Source: JAJYZP01 sp049964535
GTDB lineage: Bacteria > Actinomycetota > Acidimicrobiia > Acidimicrobiales > Acidimicrobiaceae
DNA: 15,273 nt
Assembly: GCA_049964535.1 (NCBI GenBank)
Contig: JBMFXG010000045.1
Span: 1-15,273 of the forward strand
Reading direction: 5' to 3'
Position 1 is the stretch's first letter. The number at the start of each line of letters is the position of its first letter. Both the position numbers and the translations under genes were made by a program. Under the pieces are notes generated by a model. It worked only from the letters and a program-made list of their open reading frames with translations. It had not been told where the DNA came from and made no database searches. Shown here piece by piece: positions 7,135 to 14,192 of this stretch.

Positions 7135-8016
7135 CTACGGGTCGAGCCGACCTGGCGTAACTCCTACGGCGACTGGGAGTTCATGCGACTGGGACCACTG
7201 CGAGTATGAGCCTGGGAAGAGTCGGGGACGAAGGTTGAATGCATGCTCGAACACCAAGATCGTATGACAAGCTGTCACTCCCGACCCGCAGCTCGCGACG
7301 AGCGAACTCTCGTCAAGCTCCGATCCAAGCATCTCTGTAATCGTGCGTTGCAGCTCGCTGTCTGGCCGGTGTAGACCACCAGGCTCTACAAGGAACGAGC
7401 TTGAGGGTAGCGAAAACGCTCCAGGAATATGTCCTGGTCGTGGGTCTATAGGCTCGATCTCTCCGCGATACCGAGTGTGATCTCGAGCATCGGTGAGGAT
7501 CAACGCTTCGCTACGAAGACCGCTGGCCAGCGCCGAGATCGTGATGGTCCCTTTCGCAAAGCTAGCGTCGGGAAGGACCAGAGTACTTTGGGAGCTCTCG
7601 TGACTGAAGATATCAGTCGTAAGCGGTCCCTGCCAAGCCTTGAGCCCGCCGTCGAGTACCGAGCAGTCCAGTCCTAACTCGGTCGCCATCCACCAGAACC
7701 GAGATGCCACGACCCCGCCGGCGTCGTCATACGCTATGAAGCTATCGCTCAGATCGAGCCCAAGATCGCAGAGGGACTGCACAAAGGTCTTGGGGTCGGG
7801 GAGTGGATGTCGACCCTCTCCTGTGCGACGATGATCTGAGAGGTGTCGATCGAGGTCGATAAAGATCGCGCCCGGTATGTGTCCTCGACGGTAGGCCTCG
7901 GAGCCATCTGATCCGTTGAGATACCATCGACAATCTAAGAAGGTGACCTGAGGCTCACTGAGTCGTTGGAGCGCGTCCGAGGGAGTAACGAGTGTGTGGT
8001 GTCTGCGTTCCGTCAT
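7135..8016 (-). CDS. Tandem-rhodanese sulfurtransferase (SseA-like)
   Basis: This 293-residue protein has two rhodanese domains, the usual layout of thiosulfate and 3-mercaptopyruvate sulfurtransferases. The N-terminal domain (about 8-130) contains GHIPGAIFIDLDRHLSD and, at the position of its own active site, YDDAGGVVASRFWW with no cysteine, so it is non-catalytic as in the family. The C-terminal domain (about 158-285) has RYRGEIEPIDPRPGHIPGA and the active-site loop ASCGSGVTAC with nucleophile C243. A CGSGVTAC loop is typical of mercaptopyruvate sulfurtransferases, whereas CRKGVT is typical of thiosulfate enzymes, so mercaptopyruvate is a possible donor. It transfers sulfane sulfur to acceptors; the thiosulfate reaction also releases sulfite. 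It is cytosolic, with no signal peptide. The ribosome binding site is weak. Upstream of and co-oriented with the sulfoquinovose gene. Confidence 0.92.
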   Translation of the reverse strand: MTERRHHTLVTPSDALQRLSEPQVTFLDCRWYLNGSDGSEAYRRGHIPGAIFIDLDRHLSDHRRTGEGRHPLPDPKTFVQSLCDLGLDLSDSFIAYDDAGGVVASRFWWMATELGLDCSVLDGGLKAWQGPLTTDIFSHESSQSTLVLPDASFAKGTITISALASGLRSEALILTDARDHTRYRGEIEPIDPRPGHIPGAFSLPSSSFLVEPGGLHRPDSELQRTITEMLGSELDESSLVASCGSGVTACHTILVFEHAFNLRPRLFPGSYSQWSQSHELPVAVGVTPGRLDP

Positions 8017-8469
8017 GCAATGGAACTCTAACTCACCGGAAGTGTGGCTACACCCGCGTTGGGGCCATTGATCTTCGTTGAGACTTCGAACTCTAGCGGT
8101 GGCGACCGATGTACAGTCGGCAGTTGTTCCTTTCTAAGGGCGCTCGTTCAGCCCCGAAAATCCGACCGTAGGTCCGCCGCGGTCTCGGTCTAACCGGACA
8201 CCTCTCAACCGTATCTTCCGATGGCCAAGTAGACGACTCCCGCGTAGGTGAACTGCCACAACTCACCGAGAGGAAGAGCTCTGAGGTCAGTCTCCTGTTC
8301 ATTAGGCAGCGTTATCCCATCACGTCGACTGAAACGGCATGTGGAGAGCGCCTCCAGAGAGACCGACGCTGCTGTACGAGCAAAGGCAGGTCAAGATGGG
8401 GCAGCTGAAGGAGCCCTCTGCACGCATCCATACCTACGCTCGAAGTCGGTTCGGTTGCCCTACGGATAG
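8017..8469. other. Intergenic region, 453 bases, no gene seen
   Basis: Short open frames exist on both strands, but none has family-like character or a ribosome binding site I trust. The end next to base 8017 should hold the sulfurtransferase promoter. A small GTGTGGCTACAC inverted repeat (about 8042-8053) is the only structure noticed. Confidence 0.4.
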
Positions 8470-9147
8470 CTAGGAGCTCCCTTGGGCGGTGATAGCCAAG
8501 GATCTCATCTCAGAAACGGCCGCCTTCAGACCTGCGGGGTGACGAAAGAGTGCCGAACCTGCTACGAGGTGGTTCGCACCGGCAGCTACGATCTCGCTGA
8601 CCGTTTGCGCCGATATCCCTCCGTCGACCTCGATATCGATCGCAGCACTCTGACGCATGGTCGCCACCGAGGCAACTTTTCGCTTCATCTCGGGTAGGAA
8701 CTGCTGTCCGCCAAACCCTGGATTCACTGTCATAACCAAGATCAAGTCGACGAGGTGATACTCGTACTTCAAAGCATCTTCAGGTGTAGAGGGATTGAGG
8801 GCCACGCCAACACGTCCCCCTGCGGCGCGGATCGCCGTTAGTGTACGGTCGAGGTGCAGCGTTGATTCGGCGTGCACAATGATGAGATCACAGCCGGCCG
8901 CCAGGTACTGTTCAAATGTACGTTCCGGCTCTTGAATCATGAGGTGAGCCTCAAAGGGTAGGGACGAGTACTTTCTCGTGCTCGCAATGACGTCGGCACC
9001 GAAGGTCAGATTTGGTACGAAGTGACCGTCCATGACATCAAATTGAATCTTATCGACGCCGGCCTCCTCGAGCCGCTCAACCTCTTCTCCAAGGGCCGCT
9101 AGGTTTGCTGGAAGAACCGACGGGACAATCTGGATCTCTCGGTGCAT
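8470..9147 (-). CDS. rpe: Ribulose-phosphate 3-epimerase
   Basis: This cytosolic TIM-barrel enzyme interconverts ribulose-5-phosphate and xylulose-5-phosphate in the pentose phosphate pathway and Calvin cycle. Its 225 residues fit the family. Visible: IVPSVLPANLAALGEE (7-22) with the catalytic-site serine, FDVMDGHFVPNLTFG (36-50), EAHLM (66-70) with the second metal histidine, MTVNPGFGGQQF (139-150, phosphate loop), EVDGGI (173-178) with the metal/catalytic aspartate, and VAGSALF (195-201). One deviation: the residue two before D37, normally a metal-ligand histidine (IHxDVMDG), is Q35, read from codon CAA at 9045-9043. ATG 9147 is preceded by AAGGTGGAGG. No other carbon-fixation or pentose-pathway genes lie close by. 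Confidence 0.95.
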   Translation of the reverse strand: MHREIQIVPSVLPANLAALGEEVERLEEAGVDKIQFDVMDGHFVPNLTFGADVIASTRKYSSLPFEAHLMIQEPERTFEQYLAAGCDLIIVHAESTLHLDRTLTAIRAAGGRVGVALNPSTPEDALKYEYHLVDLILVMTVNPGFGGQQFLPEMKRKVASVATMRQSAAIDIEVDGGISAQTVSEIVAAGANHLVAGSALFRHPAGLKAAVSEMRSLAITAQGSS

Positions 9148-9309
9148 CTGCCTCCACCTTCTGTGGGGCGGCCGTTGCGATCCCCCTCGGGTCGACGCAC
9201 AACACGACCACCGTCGCTAGCGCCTTCCGTTGCTCGCAACAGCCGCCATTGGACCCCCTCTGATGCTGTTAGAGTAGCACCTCGATTCGTTACGGTCGGC
9301 AGGAGGTAG

Positions 9310-9323
9310 GCGTTGTGCAACGC
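9310..9323. promoter_or_regulatory. Perfect palindrome, possible operator
   Basis: GCGTTG-TG-CAACGC has perfect 6-bp arms around a 2-base centre, about 163 bases upstream of the epimerase start. The shape suits a dimeric regulator, but there is no direct support. Confidence 0.3.
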
Positions 9324-9403
9324 TGGTCCATCTTCTCGGACTCTGTGGTGCGCTCGACACACGATGAATGACTACCTCAGCAGCATGGGGCGAGGTAGAC
9401 ACT

Positions 9404-9422
9404 GGGCGCCAAGGGGGCGCCC
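9404..9422. terminator. GC-rich hairpin, possible terminator of the AlaX-like gene
   Basis: GGGCGCC (9404-9410) and GGCGCCC (9416-9422) form a perfect 7-bp all-G/C stem around a 5-base loop, about 170 bases beyond the stop codon of the leftward-transcribed AlaX-like gene. No T-tract follows on either strand, so the terminator role is only a guess. Confidence 0.35.
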
Positions 9423-9592
9423 GATGCGGGGAAGACCGTGGTAGTTCTTCTCGATCTCAACCCTTGCAAGTAGCGCCACCGCACCGGTTACTCTCCCCGA
9501 ACGAGACGATCCTACTCCAACGTGGTACTTGATTGACCACGAGGGCGACAACGGTTGTCAGTTGGTGACTCTGCCACCTTTGGAGGACCGAG

Positions 9593-10342
9593 CTACGGCG
9601 TCAATGCAATACGGACTCGACGGAAGCCCTTCCCCTTGTTTTCTACCTTGAGAACCCGTAGAGGACCGATCTGAGCGGTCGACTGTACGTGCGTCCCACC
9701 ATCTGCTTGGCAGTCGAGCCCTTCGATATCAACGATTCGTACGACTTCGAGGTGTTTGGGCACGAGATCTGTGGCCGTTCGGATGATGTCTGGCAACGCA
9801 AAGGCCTCGGCCCGAGAGAGGTTCTGCACTGAAATCGCTCGATCGTTCGCGACCTCGACGTTACAGCGTGCTTCGAGGTCATCTTTAAATCCAGGGGGAA
9901 CCTCCGAGAGATTGAAGTCGAGACGCGCACTGAGAGGATCCATGTTGCCACCGGTGACGAGCGCGCCGAAGTCTCGAAAAACAACCCCTGAAAGAAGGTG
10001 GAGCGCAGAGTGTGTCCTCATGAGCTCTCGACGTCGTCCTTCGTCGATCACTCCTGTGACGACCGTACCTGGCGTCGGGAGAGGATCATCGTCGTGGGGA
10101 ACGAGGACGAGGTCGTCGGTCTTCCTCGCCCCAACAATGCGAGTTAGGACTCCATTGTAAGAGAGCGCCCCCATGTCTGGCGGTTGACCACCGCCACCGG
10201 GATAGAAGGCGGAACGATCGAGCACGATCCCTTCCCGATCTGCATCGAGAACGACCGCTTCAAAGTCCATAAGCTCTTGCGAGTCGAGTTCAAGACGCGT
10301 CGTCCGACCGTGTCGATGTTCCGTGGGATAGTTGCTCTCCAT
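9593..10342 (-). CDS. Alanyl-tRNA editing protein, AlaX-type
   Basis: This is a free-standing homologue of the editing domain of alanyl-tRNA synthetase, a family that hydrolyses Ser-tRNA(Ala) (and sometimes Gly-tRNA(Ala)) in trans. Residues in this entry are numbered from ATG 10342 (249 residues). The N-terminal beta-barrel part has the glycine motif AFYPGGGGQPPDMG (45-58) as in AlaX-M/L proteins; the catalytic domain has H111-SAL-H115 in RTHSALHLL, and DCQADGGTHV with C211, D214 and H218. Canonical family members use HxxxH plus CxxxH for zinc; here aspartate occupies the usual cysteine position and a cysteine lies three residues earlier. GTG 10372, in frame, is an alternative start; neither has a strong ribosome binding site. 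The first 15-25 residues precede the usual family start. Divergent from the Rv2466c-like gene. Confidence 0.9.
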   Translation of the reverse strand: MESNYPTEHRHGRTTRLELDSQELMDFEAVVLDADREGIVLDRSAFYPGGGGQPPDMGALSYNGVLTRIVGARKTDDLVLVPHDDDPLPTPGTVVTGVIDEGRRRELMRTHSALHLLSGVVFRDFGALVTGGNMDPLSARLDFNLSEVPPGFKDDLEARCNVEVANDRAISVQNLSRAEAFALPDIIRTATDLVPKHLEVVRIVDIEGLDCQADGGTHVQSTAQIGPLRVLKVENKGKGFRRVRIALTP

Positions 10343-10539
10343 AGTGCCGACTCTACCCGACGCAGTGCTCACTCAAGATTACGACCGTATTGGTAGAGCA
10401 TCCGAGCGGTCTCCTAAGACCTGCTGCCACCAAGGATGGCGCTCCAGGTGCGTCACTCGACTCGTCTACGATCATCTGTTAGCCCTCAGATACTCCAACA
10501 CTGCTCAGTCCGAGAGACGGGAGGGAGCGATCCAAAGAG

Positions 10540-10568
10540 AGAGCGTCGCCCGCCCTGCGACGGGCTCT
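10540..10568. other. Bulged 10-bp stem-loop in divergent intergenic region
   Basis: AGAGC-GTCGC (10540-10549) pairs with GCGAC-GG-GCTCT (10557-10568), with a two-base bulge on the 3' side and a 7-base loop; TTTG follows on the plus strand. It resembles a terminator or leader hairpin, yet no gene ends here, so it could lie in the 5' leader of the Rv2466c-like gene or end an unannotated short transcript. Confidence 0.4.
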
Positions 10569-10713
10569 TTGCGTCGATACGGCCGAAGGAGTCTCCGCGA
10601 CTCGACAGGTCGGATGGAGTCTGAGCGCTCGTCTCAGGCTCTTGGATCGTGCTGGTCCAGTAGGCTACTTGGTGCAGTACGACAAGGCTGGAAGGGCAGT
10701 GTTTTTCGCAGTT

Positions 10714-10740
10714 GCGAGCAGTGTGAGCAGTGTGAGCAGG
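10714..10740. repeat. Three tandem copies of a 9-nt unit
   Basis: GCGAGCAGT, GTGAGCAGT and GTGAGCAGG follow each other directly (10714-10722, 10723-10731, 10732-10740), with one change in the first and one in the last copy. The repeat ends 24 bases before the ribosome binding site of the next gene. It could be regulator half-sites or simple slippage. Confidence 0.7.
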
Positions 10741-10777
10741 AGTGCTGTTACCCAAGTAGCTATGAAGGAGTCCCACC

Positions 10778-11386
10778 GTGCAAGAGGCAACCATCGAGAT
10801 CACCTTTTACTTCGACCCCGCTTGTCCGTGGACCTGGCTCACCTCCCGTTGGTTAGTTGAAGCGGCGTCAGTACGAAGTCTCTCGGTCAAGTGGGCACCG
10901 CTCTCTCTCTTCTTGCTCAATAACGGCGATGTGCCCGAATCTTTCAGGATTCCGCTCGCCCAGTCCTTCAAGGCGCTCCGGGCCATCGCTCAACTGGCAT
11001 CACAGGATCACATCCAAGAGATCGCTCGTTTCTACACCACGATCGGTACCTCGTATCACTACAATCAGGTCGTTCCGAGCGACGAAGACTTGGCCAGAGC
11101 TCTCGAAGACGCTGGTGCGGAATCCGCAGTAGGCGCGCTACACGATGAGAGCTTCGATGAACTCGTTCAGCACTACCATAACATTGGCCTATCACTCTCA
11201 GGCCCCTCTACAGGATCTCCGGTGCTGCAGCTCTCGTCGACGATCGGAGTCTTCGGCCCAATTGTGACCGAACACGTGCGAGGAGAGGAGGCGGGTGAGC
11301 TCTTCGACCATGTTCGTTCTCTCGCTCTCAATCCTCGTTTCTCTGAACTTAAGAGAGGGAGAACTGGACCGCCAGTGCTGTCGTAG
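10778..11386 (+). CDS. Rv2466c-like thioredoxin-fold oxidoreductase (DsbA family)
   Basis: This 202-residue protein closely resembles Mycobacterium tuberculosis Rv2466c, a cytosolic DsbA-fold enzyme that uses mycothiol and can act as a nitroreductase. Matching blocks are FDPACPWTWLTSRWLVEAA (12-30), the cis-proline region GSPVL (146-150), and FGPIVTEHVRGEEAGELFD (159-177) followed by FSELKRGRTGPP (188-199). The redox motif is C16-P-W-T19, whereas Rv2466c has CPWC, so the resolving cysteine is missing and a monothiol mechanism using mycothiol is likely (inference). There is no signal peptide. The GTG start at 10778 is supported by AAGGAG with 7 bases spacing. The gene is convergent with the GGDEF gene, separated by only 37 bases with no hairpin. 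Its natural substrate is not evident. Confidence 0.9.
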   Translation: MQEATIEITFYFDPACPWTWLTSRWLVEAASVRSLSVKWAPLSLFLLNNGDVPESFRIPLAQSFKALRAIAQLASQDHIQEIARFYTTIGTSYHYNQVVPSDEDLARALEDAGAESAVGALHDESFDELVQHYHNIGLSLSGPSTGSPVLQLSSTIGVFGPIVTEHVRGEEAGELFDHVRSLALNPRFSELKRGRTGPPVLS

Positions 11387-11423
11387 TGGGATCTCACTCC
11401 ACAAGAGGCGGAGACGCTTCGGA

Positions 11424-14162
11424 TTAAGGTCGTTCTCGTTCGAGTGCCTGCAACGTGTACGGCCCCTCGGCGGCTCCCTCATTTGAAGCGGCGCTTGAGA
11501 CGAGGGCGCTAACCCCGATTGCGAGCAGAAGGTCCTCTTGGCCTGGCGGGACGTCGATAACAAATAGCCGCACTTTGATACTCGACAGCGCCGAGGCTAG
11601 ACCTCGGAGGAAGTCTCTCCTCGTGCTGGCGCTCATCGATTGAAATGCATTCCAACTCACTTGAATCCAACTGAGGGGAACTGTGTCGAGCGAGTTCAAG
11701 AAGTGCGGAAGCAGGAAAGGGCTCGCAAGACCGATCTGCACACCACTTTGAATCAGCATGGAACAGGTTCGGATGAACCTCAGGTTCTCAACGGATCGAT
11801 CGTCGATCGAACCGCTCACGAGCAGAGTTACCGTGCACCTGCTCGAAGCTTGAAGTCGTTGCAATGAGCGGCCGAGTGATCGAGTGAAACCGATATCGCC
11901 AAGGCTCTCAAGCTGTAGCGGTACGAAGATCTCTGCTGGCAGCTCGTTCGTCTGGCGAGCTTCGTTTTCGAGAAATGACCAGATAGCGTTAGTCGCGAGT
12001 CGGTCCAATCTCGTTGCAAGGGGCGAGACCGAGGTGAAACGAAGCAGTCTCTCGAGAGGTACCGGGCCGTATTGTAGATGATTCCACTCCACGGAGAAGA
12101 GGTACCCCAACGAACTACGGTCGGCAACCGAGATGATCTCGCGAGCTTTTGGCAGTAAGTTAGAACGCATTTGACTCTTGGAGTTGAGAGCGTGGCTGAG
12201 ATCTTCCGCGAGACGAGAATCGATTTGAGCCTGCTTGCTCGGTAAAGTCGTAACCTTGCGACCGTGTTTGACGCGATACATGGCTTGGTCTGCGTGGTGC
12301 ACAAGAAGATCGATATCTGCAGATGCCACCCTCGACGACGCAACGCCGAGGGAAGCAGTGATAAAGATTTGATGACCATCGATGACTACTTCGCTCGAGT
12401 TCAACCTCTGCTCGAGACGCTTCGCTACCGCATGACCGTCTCGAGCAGAGGCGAGATTGACGAGCGCCACCACGAACTCGTCACCACCGAGACGAGCGAG
12501 TAGATCAGCATCTTTCAAACCACCTCTCAGCCGATGAGCCACAACGCGCAGTAGTTCATCGCCAGCAGCGTGCCCGTAGGAGTCGTTGACTGCTTTGAAC
12601 CCATTGAGGTCCACGTAGATCAGCGAGAGGTACAAGTTCAGATCGCGATGTTCACTGAGATAGCGATCGACACGATTGACGAATCCACGTCTCGAAAGTG
12701 CGGACGTGAGATGGTCGATCTCGACCTCGCGTCGTAAGCCATCCTCGAGTGCAGCACGCTCGGTGTAGTCTCGGAGATTACAGGTCCACCCAACGATCTC
12801 CCCCGAAGCAGTACGCTGTCCCACGATGGAGTAACTTCCAAGGAAGACCTCTCCGGACTTGCGAACACTCAAGAGATCTATCTCAATTTTCTCTCCTCGA
12901 TTGAGGGCATCGTAGAGCTCGCCTTGCAGTAGTTTGTCCCGATCTTGCTCATCGATCAGCTGCATAGAAGGGATGACCGTGATCTCTTCCAAGGTGTAGC
13001 CAAAAAGTTCGAGGGCGGTCTGATTCGCGTAGACCAAGTGCTGTGCAGGACCGACAATGACTACTCCATCGCCGATCTCGTCGAGCGCCTTCGCTAGGGA
13101 ACGATTACGGTCGGCTTCCATGAGACCAAAGAGGTGAGATGATCGGTACCGAATTCCCGCAGATGCGACCTGTGCCACCTCGTGCAGTGCGTTGAGCGAC
13201 TCTCGATCGAAGTGACAGAAGTTGCGGTCAAGCGCTCCGATACCTCCCCAGACACTTCCATTAGCCTCTCGAAGGGGTGTCACCACCACTGATTGGGAAC
13301 GGTGTCGAGCCGCGGCTAACTGCTGCGCATCGCGCGGCTCCACGAATCCGAACCGCAAGCTACCCGCTAGGACATCCTGGCCCGATCGCACGACGTAATC
13401 CGCAAGGCCGGGGGGTACAAAAGAATTAGTCTCCACGAGAGTTTCTTCGCCGACTCGTGCGGTCACGAGGATCACTGCGTCACCTTCGCGAAAGATAAGC
13501 CGAACCTCCCCGCACGGAACGACATCGAGAGTGCAACGAGCTACGAGAGAAAGCCAGGACTCTAGCGAGATAGAGATGTCGGCGAGAGCGCTGGTGAGGT
13601 TCTCCGTAATCAAGACTCGTCGGCGTAACGTCTTGTGTAGCGCCTCAGCGTCCAGTCGCTCTATCACACGAGACACCATCCGACAGACCTCTTCGAGTGA
13701 TCCGAACTCACTCTTAATATCAACACCTTGTTCTGATAGCACTCGTTGAAAGAGCACCAAGGCCGAGCGTCCTCGAGGGCCACTACCGATAGGTACCACG
13801 AGACACCGCACGTGCTCACGCAGGGCGTTCGGCACGGGACCATAGACGACCTCTGAAGGATTGCAGAGAAAGCTTCGCTGGAGAGCGAGCACGCGAACGG
13901 ACTCCCACGGCCTCGGCCGCTCACCCAGGAGGGCGTCTCGAAGCGACTCACAGTCTTCTTCGCTCGATGCAACGACCGAAATAGTCGACCAGGTGACATT
14001 TTCCTGCAGAACTGCACTCGAAAAGAATGGACCACCCTGAACGAGCTCGCGAAGAGCCATAGCGAGCATCTCAAGCGGCGAGACCTCTTCCTCAGGGGAT
14101 ACCGAGAGCTGTGTCGCCGATGAGTCACGCAGACTTGCCGCATGATCCTCGACTGACGTCAT
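11424..14162 (-). CDS. GAF-PAS-GGDEF protein with degenerate EAL domain
   Basis: This cytosolic protein has 912 residues. Numbering here is from ATG 14162. Residues about 35-170 look like a divergent GAF-type domain, about 200-335 a second GAF, and 355-470 a PAS domain (MALDEIGDGVVIVG-like start, ending NLRDYTERAALEDGL). A GGDEF diguanylate cyclase follows at 475-635 with DHLTSALSRRGF, YVDLNGFKAVNDSYGHAAGDELL and an intact ARLGGDEF. The inhibitory I-site RxxD reads KDAD (550-553). From about 667 to 900 the sequence follows the EAL phosphodiesterase fold, but the signature residues are gone: VEW instead of EAL, LVSGS instead of LEITES, IGLASPF instead of IALDDFG, and VIDVPPGQ instead of AEGVE. 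It probably makes c-di-GMP, with the EAL part acting as a non-catalytic binding or output domain. ATG 14162 is chosen over in-frame GTG 14177 because AGGAGG lies 6 bases upstream of it. Confidence 0.92.
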   Translation of the reverse strand: MTSVEDHAASLRDSSATQLSVSPEEEVSPLEMLAMALRELVQGGPFFSSAVLQENVTWSTISVVASSEEDCESLRDALLGERPRPWESVRVLALQRSFLCNPSEVVYGPVPNALREHVRCLVVPIGSGPRGRSALVLFQRVLSEQGVDIKSEFGSLEEVCRMVSRVIERLDAEALHKTLRRRVLITENLTSALADISISLESWLSLVARCTLDVVPCGEVRLIFREGDAVILVTARVGEETLVETNSFVPPGLADYVVRSGQDVLAGSLRFGFVEPRDAQQLAAARHRSQSVVVTPLREANGSVWGGIGALDRNFCHFDRESLNALHEVAQVASAGIRYRSSHLFGLMEADRNRSLAKALDEIGDGVVIVGPAQHLVYANQTALELFGYTLEEITVIPSMQLIDEQDRDKLLQGELYDALNRGEKIEIDLLSVRKSGEVFLGSYSIVGQRTASGEIVGWTCNLRDYTERAALEDGLRREVEIDHLTSALSRRGFVNRVDRYLSEHRDLNLYLSLIYVDLNGFKAVNDSYGHAAGDELLRVVAHRLRGGLKDADLLARLGGDEFVVALVNLASARDGHAVAKRLEQRLNSSEVVIDGHQIFITASLGVASSRVASADIDLLVHHADQAMYRVKHGRKVTTLPSKQAQIDSRLAEDLSHALNSKSQMRSNLLPKAREIISVADRSSLGYLFSVEWNHLQYGPVPLERLLRFTSVSPLATRLDRLATNAIWSFLENEARQTNELPAEIFVPLQLESLGDIGFTRSLGRSLQRLQASSRCTVTLLVSGSIDDRSVENLRFIRTCSMLIQSGVQIGLASPFLLPHFLNSLDTVPLSWIQVSWNAFQSMSASTRRDFLRGLASALSSIKVRLFVIDVPPGQEDLLLAIGVSALVSSAASNEGAAEGPYTLQALERERP

Positions 14163-14175
14163 GACACCCCTCCTC

Positions 14176-14192
14176 ACGTGAGCACATCACGT
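14176..14192. promoter_or_regulatory. Inverted repeat next to the GGDEF gene ribosome binding site
   Basis: ACGTGA (14176-14181) and TCACGT (14187-14192) are perfect 6-bp arms around a 5-base spacer. They end one base before the AGGAGG (14174-14169 on the minus strand) of the GGDEF gene. The left arm also belongs to the palindrome TCACGTGA (14174-14181). This placement suits an operator or a leader hairpin controlling the gene. Confidence 0.4.

Larger units (their letters stand above)
9148..9592. other. Intergenic region, 445 bases, no gene seen
   Basis: It separates two minus-strand genes and must contain the promoter of the epimerase gene. No credible protein frame was found. Two inverted repeats stand out: GCGTTG-TG-CAACGC at 9310-9323 and GGGCGCC-N5-GGCGCCC at 9404-9422. 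Confidence 0.4.
10343..10777. other. Divergent intergenic region, 435 bases
   Basis: It should hold promoters for the AlaX-like gene (leftward) and the Rv2466c-like gene (rightward), but no clear -35/-10 pair was identified. Structure is present: a bulged stem-loop at 10540-10568 and a 9-nt tandem repeat at 10714-10740. The ribosome binding site AAGGAG (10765-10770) ends the region. Open frames here are arginine/serine-rich and look spurious. Confidence 0.4.

Noticed and set aside
8248..8469. Plus-strand 73-codon frame between the sulfurtransferase and epimerase genes
   Set aside because: There is no ribosome binding site and no recognisable motif; it runs up against the epimerase stop codon in convergent orientation and looks like chance.
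10332..10856. Open frame with a cysteine-rich CEQCEQCEQECC stretch
   Set aside because: The pattern is produced by the 9-nt tandem repeat read in that frame. The frame overlaps the divergent promoter region and the start of the well-supported Rv2466c-like gene, and the rest is Arg/Ser-rich without family character.
11828..12379. Minus-strand 183-codon frame inside the GGDEF-EAL gene
   Set aside because: It is an alternative frame on the same strand as the 912-codon gene, with no domain character; the large gene explains the region.
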